Source: Microvirga splendida
Lineage (GTDB): Bacteria; Pseudomonadota; Alphaproteobacteria; Rhizobiales; Beijerinckiaceae
Reading direction: 5' to 3'
DNA length: 64,000 nucleotides
NCBI RefSeq assembly: GCF_016427565.1
Contig: NZ_JAELXT010000002.1
Span: 310,001-374,000, forward strand
Both the position numbers and the translations under genes were made by a program. Under the pieces are notes generated by a model. That model had not been told where the DNA came from. It searched no databases and saw only the letters and a program-made list of their open reading frames with translations. Below are positions 10,401-19,329 of the stretch, one piece after another (positions within the stretch are counted from its first letter, which is position 1; each line of letters starts with the position of its first letter).

Positions 10401-10943
10401 TTACACGACGTCGAGCGGCCGGTGCGGTTCGGGCGGCAGTTGCACCCGGACGGCATCGCCGGGCCTGACATCGCCGCCTTCGATCACGACGCCCATGATC
10501 CCGGATTTGCGGATGAGATTGCCCTGAGCATCCTTGTCCAGCACCGCCTTCATGAGGCCCTTCTGGAAACGGTCGATCTGGACGCAAGGGTTGCGCAATC
10601 CCGTGACCTCGACGACGGCGTTCTCGCCAAGGAGCAGGCGCGCACCGGCGGGAAGGCCGAGCAGGTCGATGCCGCGCGTGGTAACGTTCTCGCCCATGTC
10701 GCCGGCGGACACGGCAAAGCCCTTGGCCTCCAGTTCGTCGAAGAGTTCCTCATGAATGAGGTGAACCTGCCGCAGGTTCGGCTGAGTGGGATCCTTCGCG
10801 ACCCGCGAGCGGTGCTTGACCGTGGTGCCGAGATGGGCATCGCCCTCGATTCCCAACCCCGCCAGCAGGCGAATGGAATCCCGGTTCGGCTTGCTGAAGC
10901 TGTGGCTGGAGCTGCGGCTCACGGCCGTGACGACTGCGTTCAT
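10401..10943 (-). CDS. MOSC domain-containing protein
   Basis: 180-residue protein made of one MOSC domain (molybdenum cofactor sulfurase C-terminal family). The GDMGENVTTRGIDL region and the conserved Cys120 in GLRNPCVQID are present, and the C-terminal part (GIMGVVIEGGDVRPGD) is typical of YiiM-like proteins. MOSC proteins are proposed to carry sulfur or a metal-sulfur group; YiiM-type members reduce N-hydroxylated purines with molybdenum cofactor. The gene is last in a four-gene operon after DUF488. Confidence 0.88.
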   Translation of the reverse strand: MNAVVTAVSRSSSHSFSKPNRDSIRLLAGLGIEGDAHLGTTVKHRSRVAKDPTQPNLRQVHLIHEELFDELEAKGFAVSAGDMGENVTTRGIDLLGLPAGARLLLGENAVVEVTGLRNPCVQIDRFQKGLMKAVLDKDAQGNLIRKSGIMGVVIEGGDVRPGDAVRVQLPPEPHRPLDVV

Positions 10944-10980
10944 GATCCCCCGCCTTCCCTGCGCTGGCGTTCTTGTAGCG

Positions 10981-11430
10981 TCAGAGAACCGTCAGATCCA
11001 CCGTCTCGAAGCCCCTCTCGGCGAGGCGCTGCGCCAGCACCGTACGATGGCAGTTGGCAGGATCGCGCTCGAAACAGAGGAGGCAGATCGGCTGGGTCTC
11101 TGCCAGCGCCTCCAGGTCACGGAAAGCCTCCTGTGCCGGGTCGGTCGCGAGAACTTCGTCGCAATAGATGCGGCGCATGAGATCGCCGTCGCCGGCGCGG
11201 GCCGCCTGGCGGCCCTCCTTCGGCGTTCCGAGCCTGATGAAGTGCTGATAGCCGATGTCCCGATGGGCCAGAGCATCGCGCAGCGCCGATTTCGAGAACC
11301 CGCGCTTGCGGGAGAGCGCGACCGCGCGCACGTCGGCGAGGGTCGCGACGCCTGCATCCTTCAAGGTGGCGAGGAAGCGGTCCACGTCCGCTCCCTCATA
11401 TCCGATGGTGAAAACCTGCGGCCTTGCCAT
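10981..11430 (-). CDS. DUF488 family protein
   Basis: 149-residue protein opening with VFTIGYEGADVDRFLATL and followed by LADVRAVALSRKRGFSK, the diagnostic start of DUF488. The C-terminal LLCFERDPANCHR motif with its two cysteines and the final RL segment also match. Function is unknown; the conserved Cys/His pairs suggest metal or nucleic-acid chemistry. The gene lies 6 nt after the small membrane-protein gene and 37 nt before the MOSC gene, in one transcription unit. Confidence 0.9.
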   Translation of the reverse strand: MARPQVFTIGYEGADVDRFLATLKDAGVATLADVRAVALSRKRGFSKSALRDALAHRDIGYQHFIRLGTPKEGRQAARAGDGDLMRRIYCDEVLATDPAQEAFRDLEALAETQPICLLCFERDPANCHRTVLAQRLAERGFETVDLTVL

Positions 11431-11436
11431 GCAGAC

Positions 11437-12009
11437 TTACATGGACGGCATCGGCCGCTGCGGCGCCTGCGGCTGGGTGTAGGGCCGCATGGCCTCGGGC
11501 GTGCGGAAGTCCCGCGGCACCTCGAAGTCCTTTGCCGCACCGCGGCTCTGCCCGATGCCGCGGGGATAGCCGGTGCGGTCGGAGTAATCCTGCATCGGCA
11601 GCGGATGCGGGCTCTCGCTGCTCAGCGTCTGGGCGCAGTAGACGTCGAGGGCCGTGACGCCGGCCACCGCCGCCATGGCGATGCCGACATTGCCCCTCTT
11701 CGGATTGTTGCTCTCAAGCGCCGTCGCCAGCGTCGCCAGATCGAGCCCATCGCCCGCCACACGGCCCCAGATCCACGGCGTCGGGTCCTTGGAGGCAAGA
11801 ATGCCGATGCCGGTGGCGATCTCGCGCACGCCATAGCCGGCGATCAGCCCCTCCTGCCCTCTCATGCCGAGCGCCCGCGCCAGGGCGCGCGGTGCCACAA
11901 CCTCGGCGATGCCGAGAGCAATGGAGAAGATCCCGAGGCCGCGGGCCAGGGTGTCGGTGGCCGTGTCGGCATGACCACGACGGCGCGTTCTTTCGGTTTC
12001 GTAGCGCAT
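11437..12009 (-). CDS. membrane protein of unknown function linked to the alcohol dehydrogenase
   Basis: 190 residues from ATG 12009, preceded by AGGTGAG. The N-terminal half is hydrophobic with about three to four predicted spans (LARGLGIFSIALGIAEVVAP; YGVREIATGIGILA; GIAMAAVAGVTALDVYCAQ). The C-terminal 50 residues are Pro/Gln/Arg-rich and probably unstructured. Similar proteins are annotated 'cyclase/dehydrase' in rhizobial genomes because they occur fused or adjacent to SRPBCC proteins, but no SRPBCC domain is present here. It lies 11 nt after the dehydrogenase stop codon. Function unknown. Confidence 0.75.
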   Translation of the reverse strand: MRYETERTRRRGHADTATDTLARGLGIFSIALGIAEVVAPRALARALGMRGQEGLIAGYGVREIATGIGILASKDPTPWIWGRVAGDGLDLATLATALESNNPKRGNVGIAMAAVAGVTALDVYCAQTLSSESPHPLPMQDYSDRTGYPRGIGQSRGAAKDFEVPRDFRTPEAMRPYTQPQAPQRPMPSM

Positions 12010-12020
12010 GATCTCACCTG

Positions 12021-13193
12021 TCAGGGTTTGAGAACGACCTTGATGCAGCCGTCCTGCTTGTCGCGGAAGATCTTGTACATATCGGGCCCCTGATCGAGCC
12101 CCACCGTGTGCGTGATGACGAAGGACGGGTCGATCTGACCTTCCTCGATGCGGCGCAGGAGATCGTCGGTCCAGCGGTTCACGTGCGTCTGGCCGGTCCT
12201 GATGGTGAGGCCCTTGTTCATGATCGCACCGAACGGGATCTTGTCGAGAAGGCCGCCATAGACGCCGGGGACCGAGAGCGTTCCGGCCGGGCGGCAGACA
12301 TAGGCCATCTCGCGCAGGACGTGCGGACGGTCGGTCTCCATCATGGTCGCCTGCTTGACCCGGTCGTACATGGCATCGATGGTCGCGGTGGCATGCGACT
12401 CCATGCCGACGGCATCGATGCACTTTTCCGGCCCCTTGCCATTGGTGAGTTCGTTGAGGCGCTCGATCACGCTCTCCTCGTCGAAGTTGATCGTGATCGC
12501 GCCGCCCGCCCGCGCCATGTCGAGGCGCTCGGGAACCCGGTCGATGGCGACGACCTGCTTGGCGCCGAGCAGGATGGCGCTGCGGATCGCCATCTGGCCG
12601 ACGGGGCCCGCGCCCCAGATCGCCACCGTGTCGGTCGGCTCGATGTCGCACTGCACCGCGGCCTGCCAGCCGGTGGGGAAGATGTCGCTGAGGAACAGGA
12701 GCTTCTCGTCGGAGATGCCGTCCGGCACCTTGATGTGGGTGGTGTCCGCGAAGGGAACGCGCAGATACTCGGCCTGCCCGCCCGGGTAGCCGCCGGTCAG
12801 ATGCGTGTAGCCGAAGAGACCCGCCGTGGTGTGGCCGAACGCCTTGGCGGCGATGTGGCCGTTGCGGTTCGTCCGCTCGCAGACCGAGAAGTTGCCGCGC
12901 TTGCACTGGTCGCACTCGCCGCAGATGATCGTGAAGGGGATCACCACCCGGTCGCCGACCTTGAGCTTGCCCTTGGACTCCGAGCCGACCTCGACCACCT
13001 CGCCCATGGACTCGTGGCCCATGATATCGCCGGACTTCATGCCCGGCATGAAGTGGTCGTAGAGGTGGAGGTCCGAGCCGCAGATGGCGCAGCTCGTCAC
13101 CTTGATGATCGCGTCACGCGGATGCTCGATCTGAGGATCGGGAACCGAATCGCAGCGGATATCGGTGGTGCCATGCCAAACAAGCGCCTTCAT
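12021..13193 (-). CDS. zinc-dependent alcohol dehydrogenase (formaldehyde dehydrogenase-like MDR)
   Basis: 390-residue medium-chain dehydrogenase starting [14 protein letters not shown], with a GAGGGAGA ribosome-binding site. Catalytic zinc ligands are recognisable as Cys38 (CGSDLH) and His60-Glu61 (GHE). The structural zinc site is Cys91, Cys94, Cys97 and Cys105. The NAD-binding motif is [10 protein letters not shown]. The overall pattern resembles the glutathione-independent formaldehyde dehydrogenase-like subgroup (FDH_like); the true substrate is not known. First gene of the operon with the small membrane protein, DUF488 and MOSC. Confidence 0.92.
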   Translation of the reverse strand: MKALVWHGTTDIRCDSVPDPQIEHPRDAIIKVTSCAICGSDLHLYDHFMPGMKSGDIMGHESMGEVVEVGSESKGKLKVGDRVVIPFTIICGECDQCKRGNFSVCERTNRNGHIAAKAFGHTTAGLFGYTHLTGGYPGGQAEYLRVPFADTTHIKVPDGISDEKLLFLSDIFPTGWQAAVQCDIEPTDTVAIWGAGPVGQMAIRSAILLGAKQVVAIDRVPERLDMARAGGAITINFDEESVIERLNELTNGKGPEKCIDAVGMESHATATIDAMYDRVKQATMMETDRPHVLREMAYVCRPAGTLSVPGVYGGLLDKIPFGAIMNKGLTIRTGQTHVNRWTDDLLRRIEEGQIDPSFVITHTVGLDQGPDMYKIFRDKQDGCIKVVLKP

Positions 13194-13308
13194 CGACGTC
13201 TCCCTCACTGTCTGGAAAATGGCCAAGCCTCACCGCTCGACCGCCTTCGTCACAGGAAAGACTTCTTGAAGAGCTTTGCGTTCCCTTGGGCGCCGTAAAA
13301 ACTGCTGC

Positions 13309-13755
13309 CTACCCCGTCCGGGCCATGGGATAGAGGTGTTCGGGCAGGCTCCGGATCAGATCGGCGAGCGCCGGCTCCAGCACCTGATGGGCCGCATCCT
13401 CCACGGCGAACCATTGCGCCTGACGCTGGCCCTTCTCACGCCAGGATTTGAGCTGCTTCGACACCTCGAGCGGATAGACATTGACCCGGCACAGGTCGAA
13501 ATGCGCGGCCCGGCGCTTCCAGTAATCGTATGAGCCAAGGGGCTTGTTCTCGATCTCGCCCTTGACGCCCGCCTCCTCCTCGGCCTCCTGCGCCGCTGCC
13601 TTGTGAGGCTTCTTGCCCTTCATGGGCCAGCCCTTGGGGATCAGCCAGCGCTTGGTCTCCCGTGACGTGACGAGAAGCACCTCGACCCTTCCTTCGCGTA
13701 CGCGGAAGGGAAGGGCTGCGACCTGGCTTAATCTTGCTTTTGAGTCCTGGGGCAT
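13309..13755 (-). CDS. NUDIX hydrolase with a diverged Nudix box
   Basis: About 148 residues if begun at MPQDSKARL (13755); an upstream ATG at 13788 is also open. It hydrolyses a nucleoside diphosphate linked to another moiety, possibly a polyphosphorylated substrate, since the LIPKGWPMKGKKPHKAA arrangement resembles the DIPP-like subgroup. The Nudix box G-x5-E-x7-RE-U-x-EE-x-GU is present, but Lys replaces the first Glu and Gln replaces the Arg (QEAEEEAGV). The core metal-binding EEEAG is intact, so activity is plausible. Monocistronic and divergent from the inositol-phosphatase gene. Confidence 0.85.
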   Translation of the reverse strand: MPQDSKARLSQVAALPFRVREGRVEVLLVTSRETKRWLIPKGWPMKGKKPHKAAAQEAEEEAGVKGEIENKPLGSYDYWKRRAAHFDLCRVNVYPLEVSKQLKSWREKGQRQAQWFAVEDAAHQVLEPALADLIRSLPEHLYPMARTG

Positions 13756-13949
13756 TCGACGAGAGTAGGATTCCTGTGGTGCAAACATGTAACGTAGTTG
13801 ATTTGAGCCGGCTAATAAAGAAGGTATTCGACAAGATATGGTGGCATCGCCGCTTCCGCCCTCATACGATTCTCCACCCTCTCCGGTTTCGGTGACGGGT
13901 TCATAACAAGTATGGCCCCGCTTTTGATCCAGAAGGACACGCTGCCCCG

Positions 13950-14744
13950 ATGACGACCAACGATCTGGACATGAGGTTTGCCGCCGCCTGCGCCATCGCC
14001 CGGGAGGCGGGCGTGCTGGCGCGCAAGCGGTTCCTGGAGCGTCCGCGCTCCCAGAGGCCCGACTTCAAGGGGCCCCAAGACTTCCTCACCGCCACGGACG
14101 CGGAGGTGGAGGAGTTGATCCGCACCCGCTTGAGCGTCCTGTTTCCGGAGGATTCCTTCTTCGGCGAGGAGGGCGGCGGCTCGTTCGAGCGCGATGTCTG
14201 GGTGGTGGACCCCATCGACGGCACGGCGAACTTCGCCCGCGGCATCCCGCATTTCGCCATCTCCATCGCGTTCGTGCGCGATGGCCGCGTGGAGATCGGG
14301 GTGATCTACGACGTGATGCATGCGGAACTCTACACCGCCCAGCGCGGGCGAGGCGCCATCCTCAACGGCGAGCCGATCCGGGTCAGCGGGCTGGCCGACA
14401 TGAACCAGGCGACCGTGGAGGCCGGCTGGTCGCCGCGCCTGCCGCCCGAGCCCTACATCGCCGTCGTCGACAAGCTGAAGACCGGTGGCGCCAATGTGCG
14501 GCGCGCCGGATCGGGCACGCTGGGCCTAGCCTACGTTGCGGACGGGCGCATCGACGCCTATTGCGAGCTCCACATCAATTCCTGGGATGCCCTGGCCGGC
14601 CTTCTGATCATTGAGGAAGCCGGCGGCTGGACCAACGATTTCCTGGCCAAGGACGGGCTTCGCAAAGGCAATCCCGTCCTGGCCTGCACCCCGGAACTTG
14701 CCGCGGCTCTCATGGCCGCCACTGGGATCTCCAAAGACCCGTGA
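13950..14744 (+). CDS. inositol monophosphatase family protein
   Basis: 264 residues of the lithium-sensitive, Mg2+-dependent phosphatase fold. Metal ligands are visible as Glu73 (GEEGGG), Asp87, Asp90 and Gly91 (DPIDGTANF) and Asp213 (NSWDALAG). Substrates in this family include inositol phosphates, fructose-1,6-bisphosphate, histidinol phosphate and PAP; the sequence does not settle which. A weak AGAAGGA lies 13 nt before the ATG. It precedes the ABC importer by 124 nt on the same strand but probably belongs to a separate unit. Confidence 0.9.
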   Translation: MTTNDLDMRFAAACAIAREAGVLARKRFLERPRSQRPDFKGPQDFLTATDAEVEELIRTRLSVLFPEDSFFGEEGGGSFERDVWVVDPIDGTANFARGIPHFAISIAFVRDGRVEIGVIYDVMHAELYTAQRGRGAILNGEPIRVSGLADMNQATVEAGWSPRLPPEPYIAVVDKLKTGGANVRRAGSGTLGLAYVADGRIDAYCELHINSWDALAGLLIIEEAGGWTNDFLAKDGLRKGNPVLACTPELAAALMAATGISKDP

Positions 14745-14868
14745 GCCAGCATGTAGTTCTAAAGATTCACAATTGAACGACCGGCAAGGCTCTTGACCCG
14801 ACGTCACAATGGAGGGAGCTTAGCCGGCCAACCAAAAACGATAAGACCGTTAAGCCGGGAGGAAAGAT

Positions 14869-15915
14869 ATGCAACCCAAGAAGACTTTTGCTGCGGCAAC
14901 CATGCTGGCAGGCGCCATGACGGCCATGTCCTTCATGTCCGCCGGAGCGGCGCAGGCCCAGGGCGAGCTCGTCATGTATTGCGCCGTGCAGGAGGAATGG
15001 TGCCGCGCCATGACCACCGCATTCGAGCGCGAGACCGGGATCAAGGTTTCCATGACCCGCAAGAGCTCCGGCGAGATCTATGCACAGGTCAAGGCGGAGT
15101 CGCAGAACCCCCGCGCCGACATCTGGTGGGGCGGCACCGGCGACCCGCACATGCAGGCCGCCGAGGAAGGTCTGACGGAAGCGTACAAGTCGCCGAAGAT
15201 GAGCGAGCTTCAGGACTGGGCCGTACGCCAGTGGGAGCAGTCCAAGGAGCGCACGGTCGGCATCTACTCGGGCGCGCTCGGCTTCGGCTACAACACCGAA
15301 CTCGCCAAATCCAACAATATCGGCGAGCTGAAATGCTGGGCCGACCTGCTCAAGCCGGAGCTGAAGGACGAGGTGCAGGTGGCCGACCCGAATTCCTCCG
15401 GCACGGCCTACACGCTTCTCGCCACGATCGTCCAGATCATGGGTGAGGAGAAGGGCTTCGAATATCTCAAGGCCCTGCACAAGAACGTCAACCAGTACAC
15501 CAAGTCGGGCGCCGCTCCCGCAAAAGCGACGGCTTTGGGCGAGACGACGGCCGGCATCACCTTCTTGCACGACATGGTGACGATGGTGGTCGACAAGGCG
15601 CCGGTGAAGGTCGTCGCTCCCTGTGAGGGCACGGGCTACGAGATCGGCTCCATGTCGATCATCAAGGGCGCCAAGAACATGGACAACGCCAAGAAGTTCT
15701 ACGATTGGGCGCTGACGGCCGACGCTCAGAAGCTCGGCGCCGAGGCCAAGTCCTATCAGGTGCCGTCGAACAAGAACACGCCGGTTCCGCCGCAGGCTCC
15801 CAAGCTCAGCGACATCAAGCTCATCAACTTCGACTTCGCGAAGTACGGCTCCTCGGCCGAGCGCAAGCGCCTCCTGTCCAAGTGGGACAACGAGGTGAAG
15901 AACCTGCCGAAATAG
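14869..15915 (+). CDS. periplasmic substrate-binding protein, FbpA/AfuA-like
   Basis: 348-residue extracellular solute-binding protein with a Sec signal peptide probably cleaved after AQA (residue 30) and a strong GGGAGGAAAG ribosome-binding site. The mature start ELVMYCAVQEEWCRAM and the ADIWWGGTGDPHMQA region match the ferric-iron/spermidine-putrescine type binding proteins. The adjacent Tyr-Tyr pair that coordinates iron in classical FbpA is not evident in the corresponding region (NVNQYTKSGAA). The ligand may therefore be an organic or phosphonate-type molecule, or iron bound by another anion-dependent mode. First gene of the importer operon. Confidence 0.88.
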   Translation: MQPKKTFAAATMLAGAMTAMSFMSAGAAQAQGELVMYCAVQEEWCRAMTTAFERETGIKVSMTRKSSGEIYAQVKAESQNPRADIWWGGTGDPHMQAAEEGLTEAYKSPKMSELQDWAVRQWEQSKERTVGIYSGALGFGYNTELAKSNNIGELKCWADLLKPELKDEVQVADPNSSGTAYTLLATIVQIMGEEKGFEYLKALHKNVNQYTKSGAAPAKATALGETTAGITFLHDMVTMVVDKAPVKVVAPCEGTGYEIGSMSIIKGAKNMDNAKKFYDWALTADAQKLGAEAKSYQVPSNKNTPVPPQAPKLSDIKLINFDFAKYGSSAERKRLLSKWDNEVKNLPK

Positions 15916-15930
15916 TCCGGCCTGTAATGT

Positions 15931-16006
15931 CTTCGGCGAGACGTAAGCCGTCTCGCCGAAGAGGATTCGAACTTGATCGACGGGCCGGCCGGTCTTCGCA
16001 CCGGCC
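15931..16006 (+). promoter_or_regulatory. two intercistronic stem-loops between binding protein and permease genes
   Basis: CTTCGGCGAGACG (15931-15943) pairs perfectly with CGTCTCGCCGAAG (15949-15961) around a TAAGC loop, giving a 13-bp stem 15 nt after the binding-protein stop. GGCCGGT / ACCGGCC (15987-15993 with 16000-16006) forms a second stem 19 nt before the permease ATG. Neither has a T-tract. Such hairpins usually protect the binding-protein mRNA 3' end and lower expression of the permease genes. Confidence 0.8.
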
Positions 16007-16025
16007 GTGAGGCGGGAAAACACAG

Positions 16026-18215
16026 ATGACGCGGGCAACCCTTGGCTGGATCGTTCTGAGCTGGGTCGGCTTTGTCCTGCTGCCCTGGTATGGTTTCGAC
16101 AGATCCGCCTCCCCCACCATCGCCGATTACTTCGTCAGCGGGTCGGCGCTCGTCCAGGGTCTTCGCGGCGCCTGGTGGCTTCTGCCGATCCTCATGCCGC
16201 TCGGCATGGCGCTGGTTCCTGTCGTCCGGCCATCGCCCCGGCAGAAGGGCACCTGGCTCATTGCATCGGGGCTTCTGGGTCTCGCCCTCATCGTTCTCCA
16301 GGGCTTCACCATCGGCCTCAACGGCTGGACGGCCGACATCCTGAGAGACCTGTTCGGCGAACCGGGTCCGAGCCAGTCCGGCATCGGCTATGGCGCGACC
16401 CTCACCTCGGCCTCGTTCCTCATCATTCTCTGCCATGGCCTTGCGGCGCGCGGCTGGTGCCGCGGCGATGCCTTCATCACCTCGTCCATCGGCGCAGTCG
16501 TCGCGCTCATCATCGTCTTCGTCTTCTTCCCGGTCTCCACGATCCTGGCGAGCGCCTTCGCCGACAACAGCGGCAACTTCGCGCCGTCAGAGTTCGCGGC
16601 CAAGTTCATGGACAGGTCGATCTGGGGCCTCGACTGCCTGACGAGCGACCTGCGCTGCGGCGTGGCCTGGAACACCCTGTTCCTCGGCCTGCTCGTGGCC
16701 TTCGGCACCACGGCCCTGGGCCTCGCCTTTGCGCTCATCGCGACCCGCACCGAGTTCCGCTACAAGAAGCTCCTGCGCGTTATGAGCGTGCTGCCCATCA
16801 TCACGCCGCCCTTCGTGATCGGCCTTGCCCTGATCCTGCTCTTCGGCCGCTCGGGCGCCCTGTCGAACGTTCTGTGGGAATGGTTCGGCGTTCCGCGCTC
16901 GCGCTGGATCTACGGTCTTCCCGGCGTGTTCATCGCGCAGCTCCTGGCGTTCACGCCCATCGCTTTCCTGGTCCTTATCGGTGTGGTGCAGGGCATCAGC
17001 CCAACCCTGGAGGAAGCCTCCCAGACCCTGCGCGCCAAGAGCTGGACGACCTTCTGGACCGTGACCCTGCCGCTCATGCGCCCAGGCCTCGCCAATGCGT
17101 TCCTGCTCGGCTTCGTGGAGAGCCTCGCCGATTTCGGCAATCCGCTGGTGCTCGGCGGCAATTACGAGGTTCTCTCCACCAAGATCTTCTTCGCGGTGGT
17201 GGGCGCGCAGCAGGATCAAGGCCGCGCCGCCGTGCTCGCCATCATCCTGCTCGCCTTCACGCTCGGCGCTTTCTGGATGCAGCATGCCTGGCTCGGCAAG
17301 AAGGTCTACACCACGGTAACGGGCAAGGGCGATGCGGGCATTCCGCTGCCGCTGCCCCGGCGGGTCGCGCTCGCCTCCTATTTCACGGCGATCCCGTGGG
17401 CGGTCTTCACGCTTGCCGTCTACGCCATCATCGTCGTGGGCGCCTTCGTGCGCTCCATGGGCCGCGACTACACGCCGACCCTGGACCACTTCCTCACCGC
17501 CTTCCGGGTCGAGCGTGCCGATTGGGGCCTCTACTTCTCGGGCTCAGCATGGGACTCGTTCTTCGCCACCGTGAAGGTGGCGGCTTTGTCGGCGCCGCTC
17601 ACCGCTGCCATCGGCCTGCTCACGGCCTATCTCCTCACCCGTCAGCGCTTCTCCGGTCAGCGCTCCTTCGAGTTCGGCACGCTGCTCAGCTTCGCCATTC
17701 CCGGCACCGTTGTGGGCGTGTCCTACATCCTCGCCTTCAACGTGCCGCCGATCGAGATCACCGGAACGGGTTTCATCCTCGTCATGTGCTTCGTGTTCCG
17801 CAACATGCCCGTGGGCGTGCGCTCCGGCATCGCCACCTTGAGCCAGATCGACAAGAGCCTTGACGAGGCCTCCCTCACGCTCGGCGCGCGCTCGGCCACC
17901 ACCATGCGCCGCGTGGTGCTGCCGCTGCTGCGGCCGGCCATCGTCGCCTCGCTGGTCTATTCCTTCGTGCGCGCCATGACGGCCGTGAGCGCCGTGATCT
18001 TCCTCGTCACCGCCGAGTACAACATGGCGACCACCTATATCGTGGGCCGCGTCGAGGCCGGCGAGTTCGGCCTCGCCATTGCCTATTCCACCGCGCTCAT
18101 CCTCGTCATGCTGCTTGCCATTGTGGCGATCCAGCTCGTTGTCGGCGAGCGCCGCCTCGGGCGCCGTTCCGCAAGCGCCGCCCCCTCCCCCGTTACCGTG
18201 CAGGCGGTTCCATGA
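16026..18215 (+). CDS. ABC transporter permease with two fused membrane domains (FbpB-like)
   Basis: 729-residue inner-membrane protein with two consecutive permease domains. Each has the EAA cytoplasmic loop that docks the ATPase: EEASQTLRAKSWTTFWTVTLPLMRPG in the first half, and DEASLTLGARSATTMRRVVLPLLRPA in the second. This double arrangement is typical of iron(III) and related FbpB-type permeases. An N-terminal extension of roughly 150 residues carries extra hydrophobic spans. The 3' end overlaps the ATPase start by 4 nt, indicating translational coupling. Confidence 0.9.
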   Translation: MTRATLGWIVLSWVGFVLLPWYGFDRSASPTIADYFVSGSALVQGLRGAWWLLPILMPLGMALVPVVRPSPRQKGTWLIASGLLGLALIVLQGFTIGLNGWTADILRDLFGEPGPSQSGIGYGATLTSASFLIILCHGLAARGWCRGDAFITSSIGAVVALIIVFVFFPVSTILASAFADNSGNFAPSEFAAKFMDRSIWGLDCLTSDLRCGVAWNTLFLGLLVAFGTTALGLAFALIATRTEFRYKKLLRVMSVLPIITPPFVIGLALILLFGRSGALSNVLWEWFGVPRSRWIYGLPGVFIAQLLAFTPIAFLVLIGVVQGISPTLEEASQTLRAKSWTTFWTVTLPLMRPGLANAFLLGFVESLADFGNPLVLGGNYEVLSTKIFFAVVGAQQDQGRAAVLAIILLAFTLGAFWMQHAWLGKKVYTTVTGKGDAGIPLPLPRRVALASYFTAIPWAVFTLAVYAIIVVGAFVRSMGRDYTPTLDHFLTAFRVERADWGLYFSGSAWDSFFATVKVAALSAPLTAAIGLLTAYLLTRQRFSGQRSFEFGTLLSFAIPGTVVGVSYILAFNVPPIEITGTGFILVMCFVFRNMPVGVRSGIATLSQIDKSLDEASLTLGARSATTMRRVVLPLLRPAIVASLVYSFVRAMTAVSAVIFLVTAEYNMATTYIVGRVEAGEFGLAIAYSTALILVMLLAIVAIQLVVGERRLGRRSASAAPSPVTVQAVP

Positions 18216-19324
18216 ACACAATGTCTTCCGTCCATTCCCTCTCGCAGCCCGCGGCATCCAGGAAGCAGGCGGCCTCCGTCGAGTTTCGCAACGTGACGAA
18301 GCGCTACGGCAACGTCACGGCCGTAGACAGCGTGTCCTTCACCATTGCGCCGGGCCAGCTCGTCACCCTGCTCGGCCCCTCGGGCTGCGGCAAGACCACG
18401 ACCTTGCGCATGATCGCCGGACTCGAGATGGCGAGCGAAGGGCAGATCCTGATCGGCGAGCGTGACGTGACGAACCTCTCCGCCGCCGACCGGGACGTGA
18501 GCATGGTGTTCCAGTCCTACGCGCTCTTCCCGCATATGTCGGTGATCGAGAACGTGGCCTATGGCCCGACCGTGCAGGGCGTCCCGAAAAAGGACGCCTA
18601 TGCCATGGCCATGGAGAAGCTGGAGATCATCGGCCTGAAGGGCCTTGAGAAGCGCGCGCCGTCCGAGCTTTCCGGCGGGCAGCAGCAGCGCGTGGCGGTG
18701 GCCAGGGCCCTGGTGCTGGAGCCGCAGGTCCTGCTCTTCGACGAGCCCCTCTCCAACCTCGACGCCAAGCTGCGCCGCCGCGTGCGCGAGGATATCCGCG
18801 AGCTACAGCAGAACCTCAACCTCACCGTGGCCTACGTGACGCACGACCAGGAGGAGGCGCTCGCCGTCTCCGACCATATCATCGTCATGTCGAATGCCCG
18901 CATCGCCCAGACCGGTTCGCCGCGCGAGCTCTACGAGGAACCGGCGAACCTGTTCGTCGCCGACTTCATCGGCGATGCCAACATCATCGCGGGAGACATC
19001 GCGGGGATCGAAGGGCAGACGGCGCAGGTGAGGATCGGCGGCATGAGCCTCCAGCTTCCCCACAGGGGTGCCGGCCAGGGACCCGTGAAGCTGGCAGCCC
19101 GGCCGGATGCCATTCTGCTCGACGAGGCCGTGCAGACGGGAGCGCTGGCCGGCACGGTGCGCAAGGCGTCCTATCTCGGCACGCAGGTGGAGTACGACGT
19201 GGAAAGCCCGATCGGGAATCTCTTCGTGGTGCAGCACGGGCGCAAGGAGCCGATTGCACCCGGCACTCCGGTGTCGATTTCCTTCACCACCCAGCGTGGC
19301 GTCGCGGTCATTCCGGGCGCCTGA
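18212..19324 (+). CDS. ABC transporter ATP-binding protein with TOBE domain (FbpC/PotA-like)
   Basis: 370 residues. Walker A GPSGCGKTT at 55-63, Q-loop FQSYALFPHM, signature LSGGQQQRVAVARAL, Walker B LLFDEPLSNLDAKLR and H-loop YVTHDQEEAL are all intact. A C-terminal TOBE-like regulatory region begins at about residue 290 (VKLAARPDAILL). It energises import by the preceding permease and binding protein. The first 25 residues before SVEFRNVTKRYG are a poorly conserved extension. It is the last gene of the operon and ends 5 nt before the convergent K+ channel gene. Confidence 0.92.
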   Translation: MNTMSSVHSLSQPAASRKQAASVEFRNVTKRYGNVTAVDSVSFTIAPGQLVTLLGPSGCGKTTTLRMIAGLEMASEGQILIGERDVTNLSAADRDVSMVFQSYALFPHMSVIENVAYGPTVQGVPKKDAYAMAMEKLEIIGLKGLEKRAPSELSGGQQQRVAVARALVLEPQVLLFDEPLSNLDAKLRRRVREDIRELQQNLNLTVAYVTHDQEEALAVSDHIIVMSNARIAQTGSPRELYEEPANLFVADFIGDANIIAGDIAGIEGQTAQVRIGGMSLQLPHRGAGQGPVKLAARPDAILLDEAVQTGALAGTVRKASYLGTQVEYDVESPIGNLFVVQHGRKEPIAPGTPVSISFTTQRGVAVIPGA

Positions 19325-19329
19325 GGCGC

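Noticed and set aside
14757-14764. TTCTAAA half of an Irr/ICE-type iron-control element upstream of the importer
   Set aside because: Only one half of the palindrome is present; insufficient to call iron regulation.
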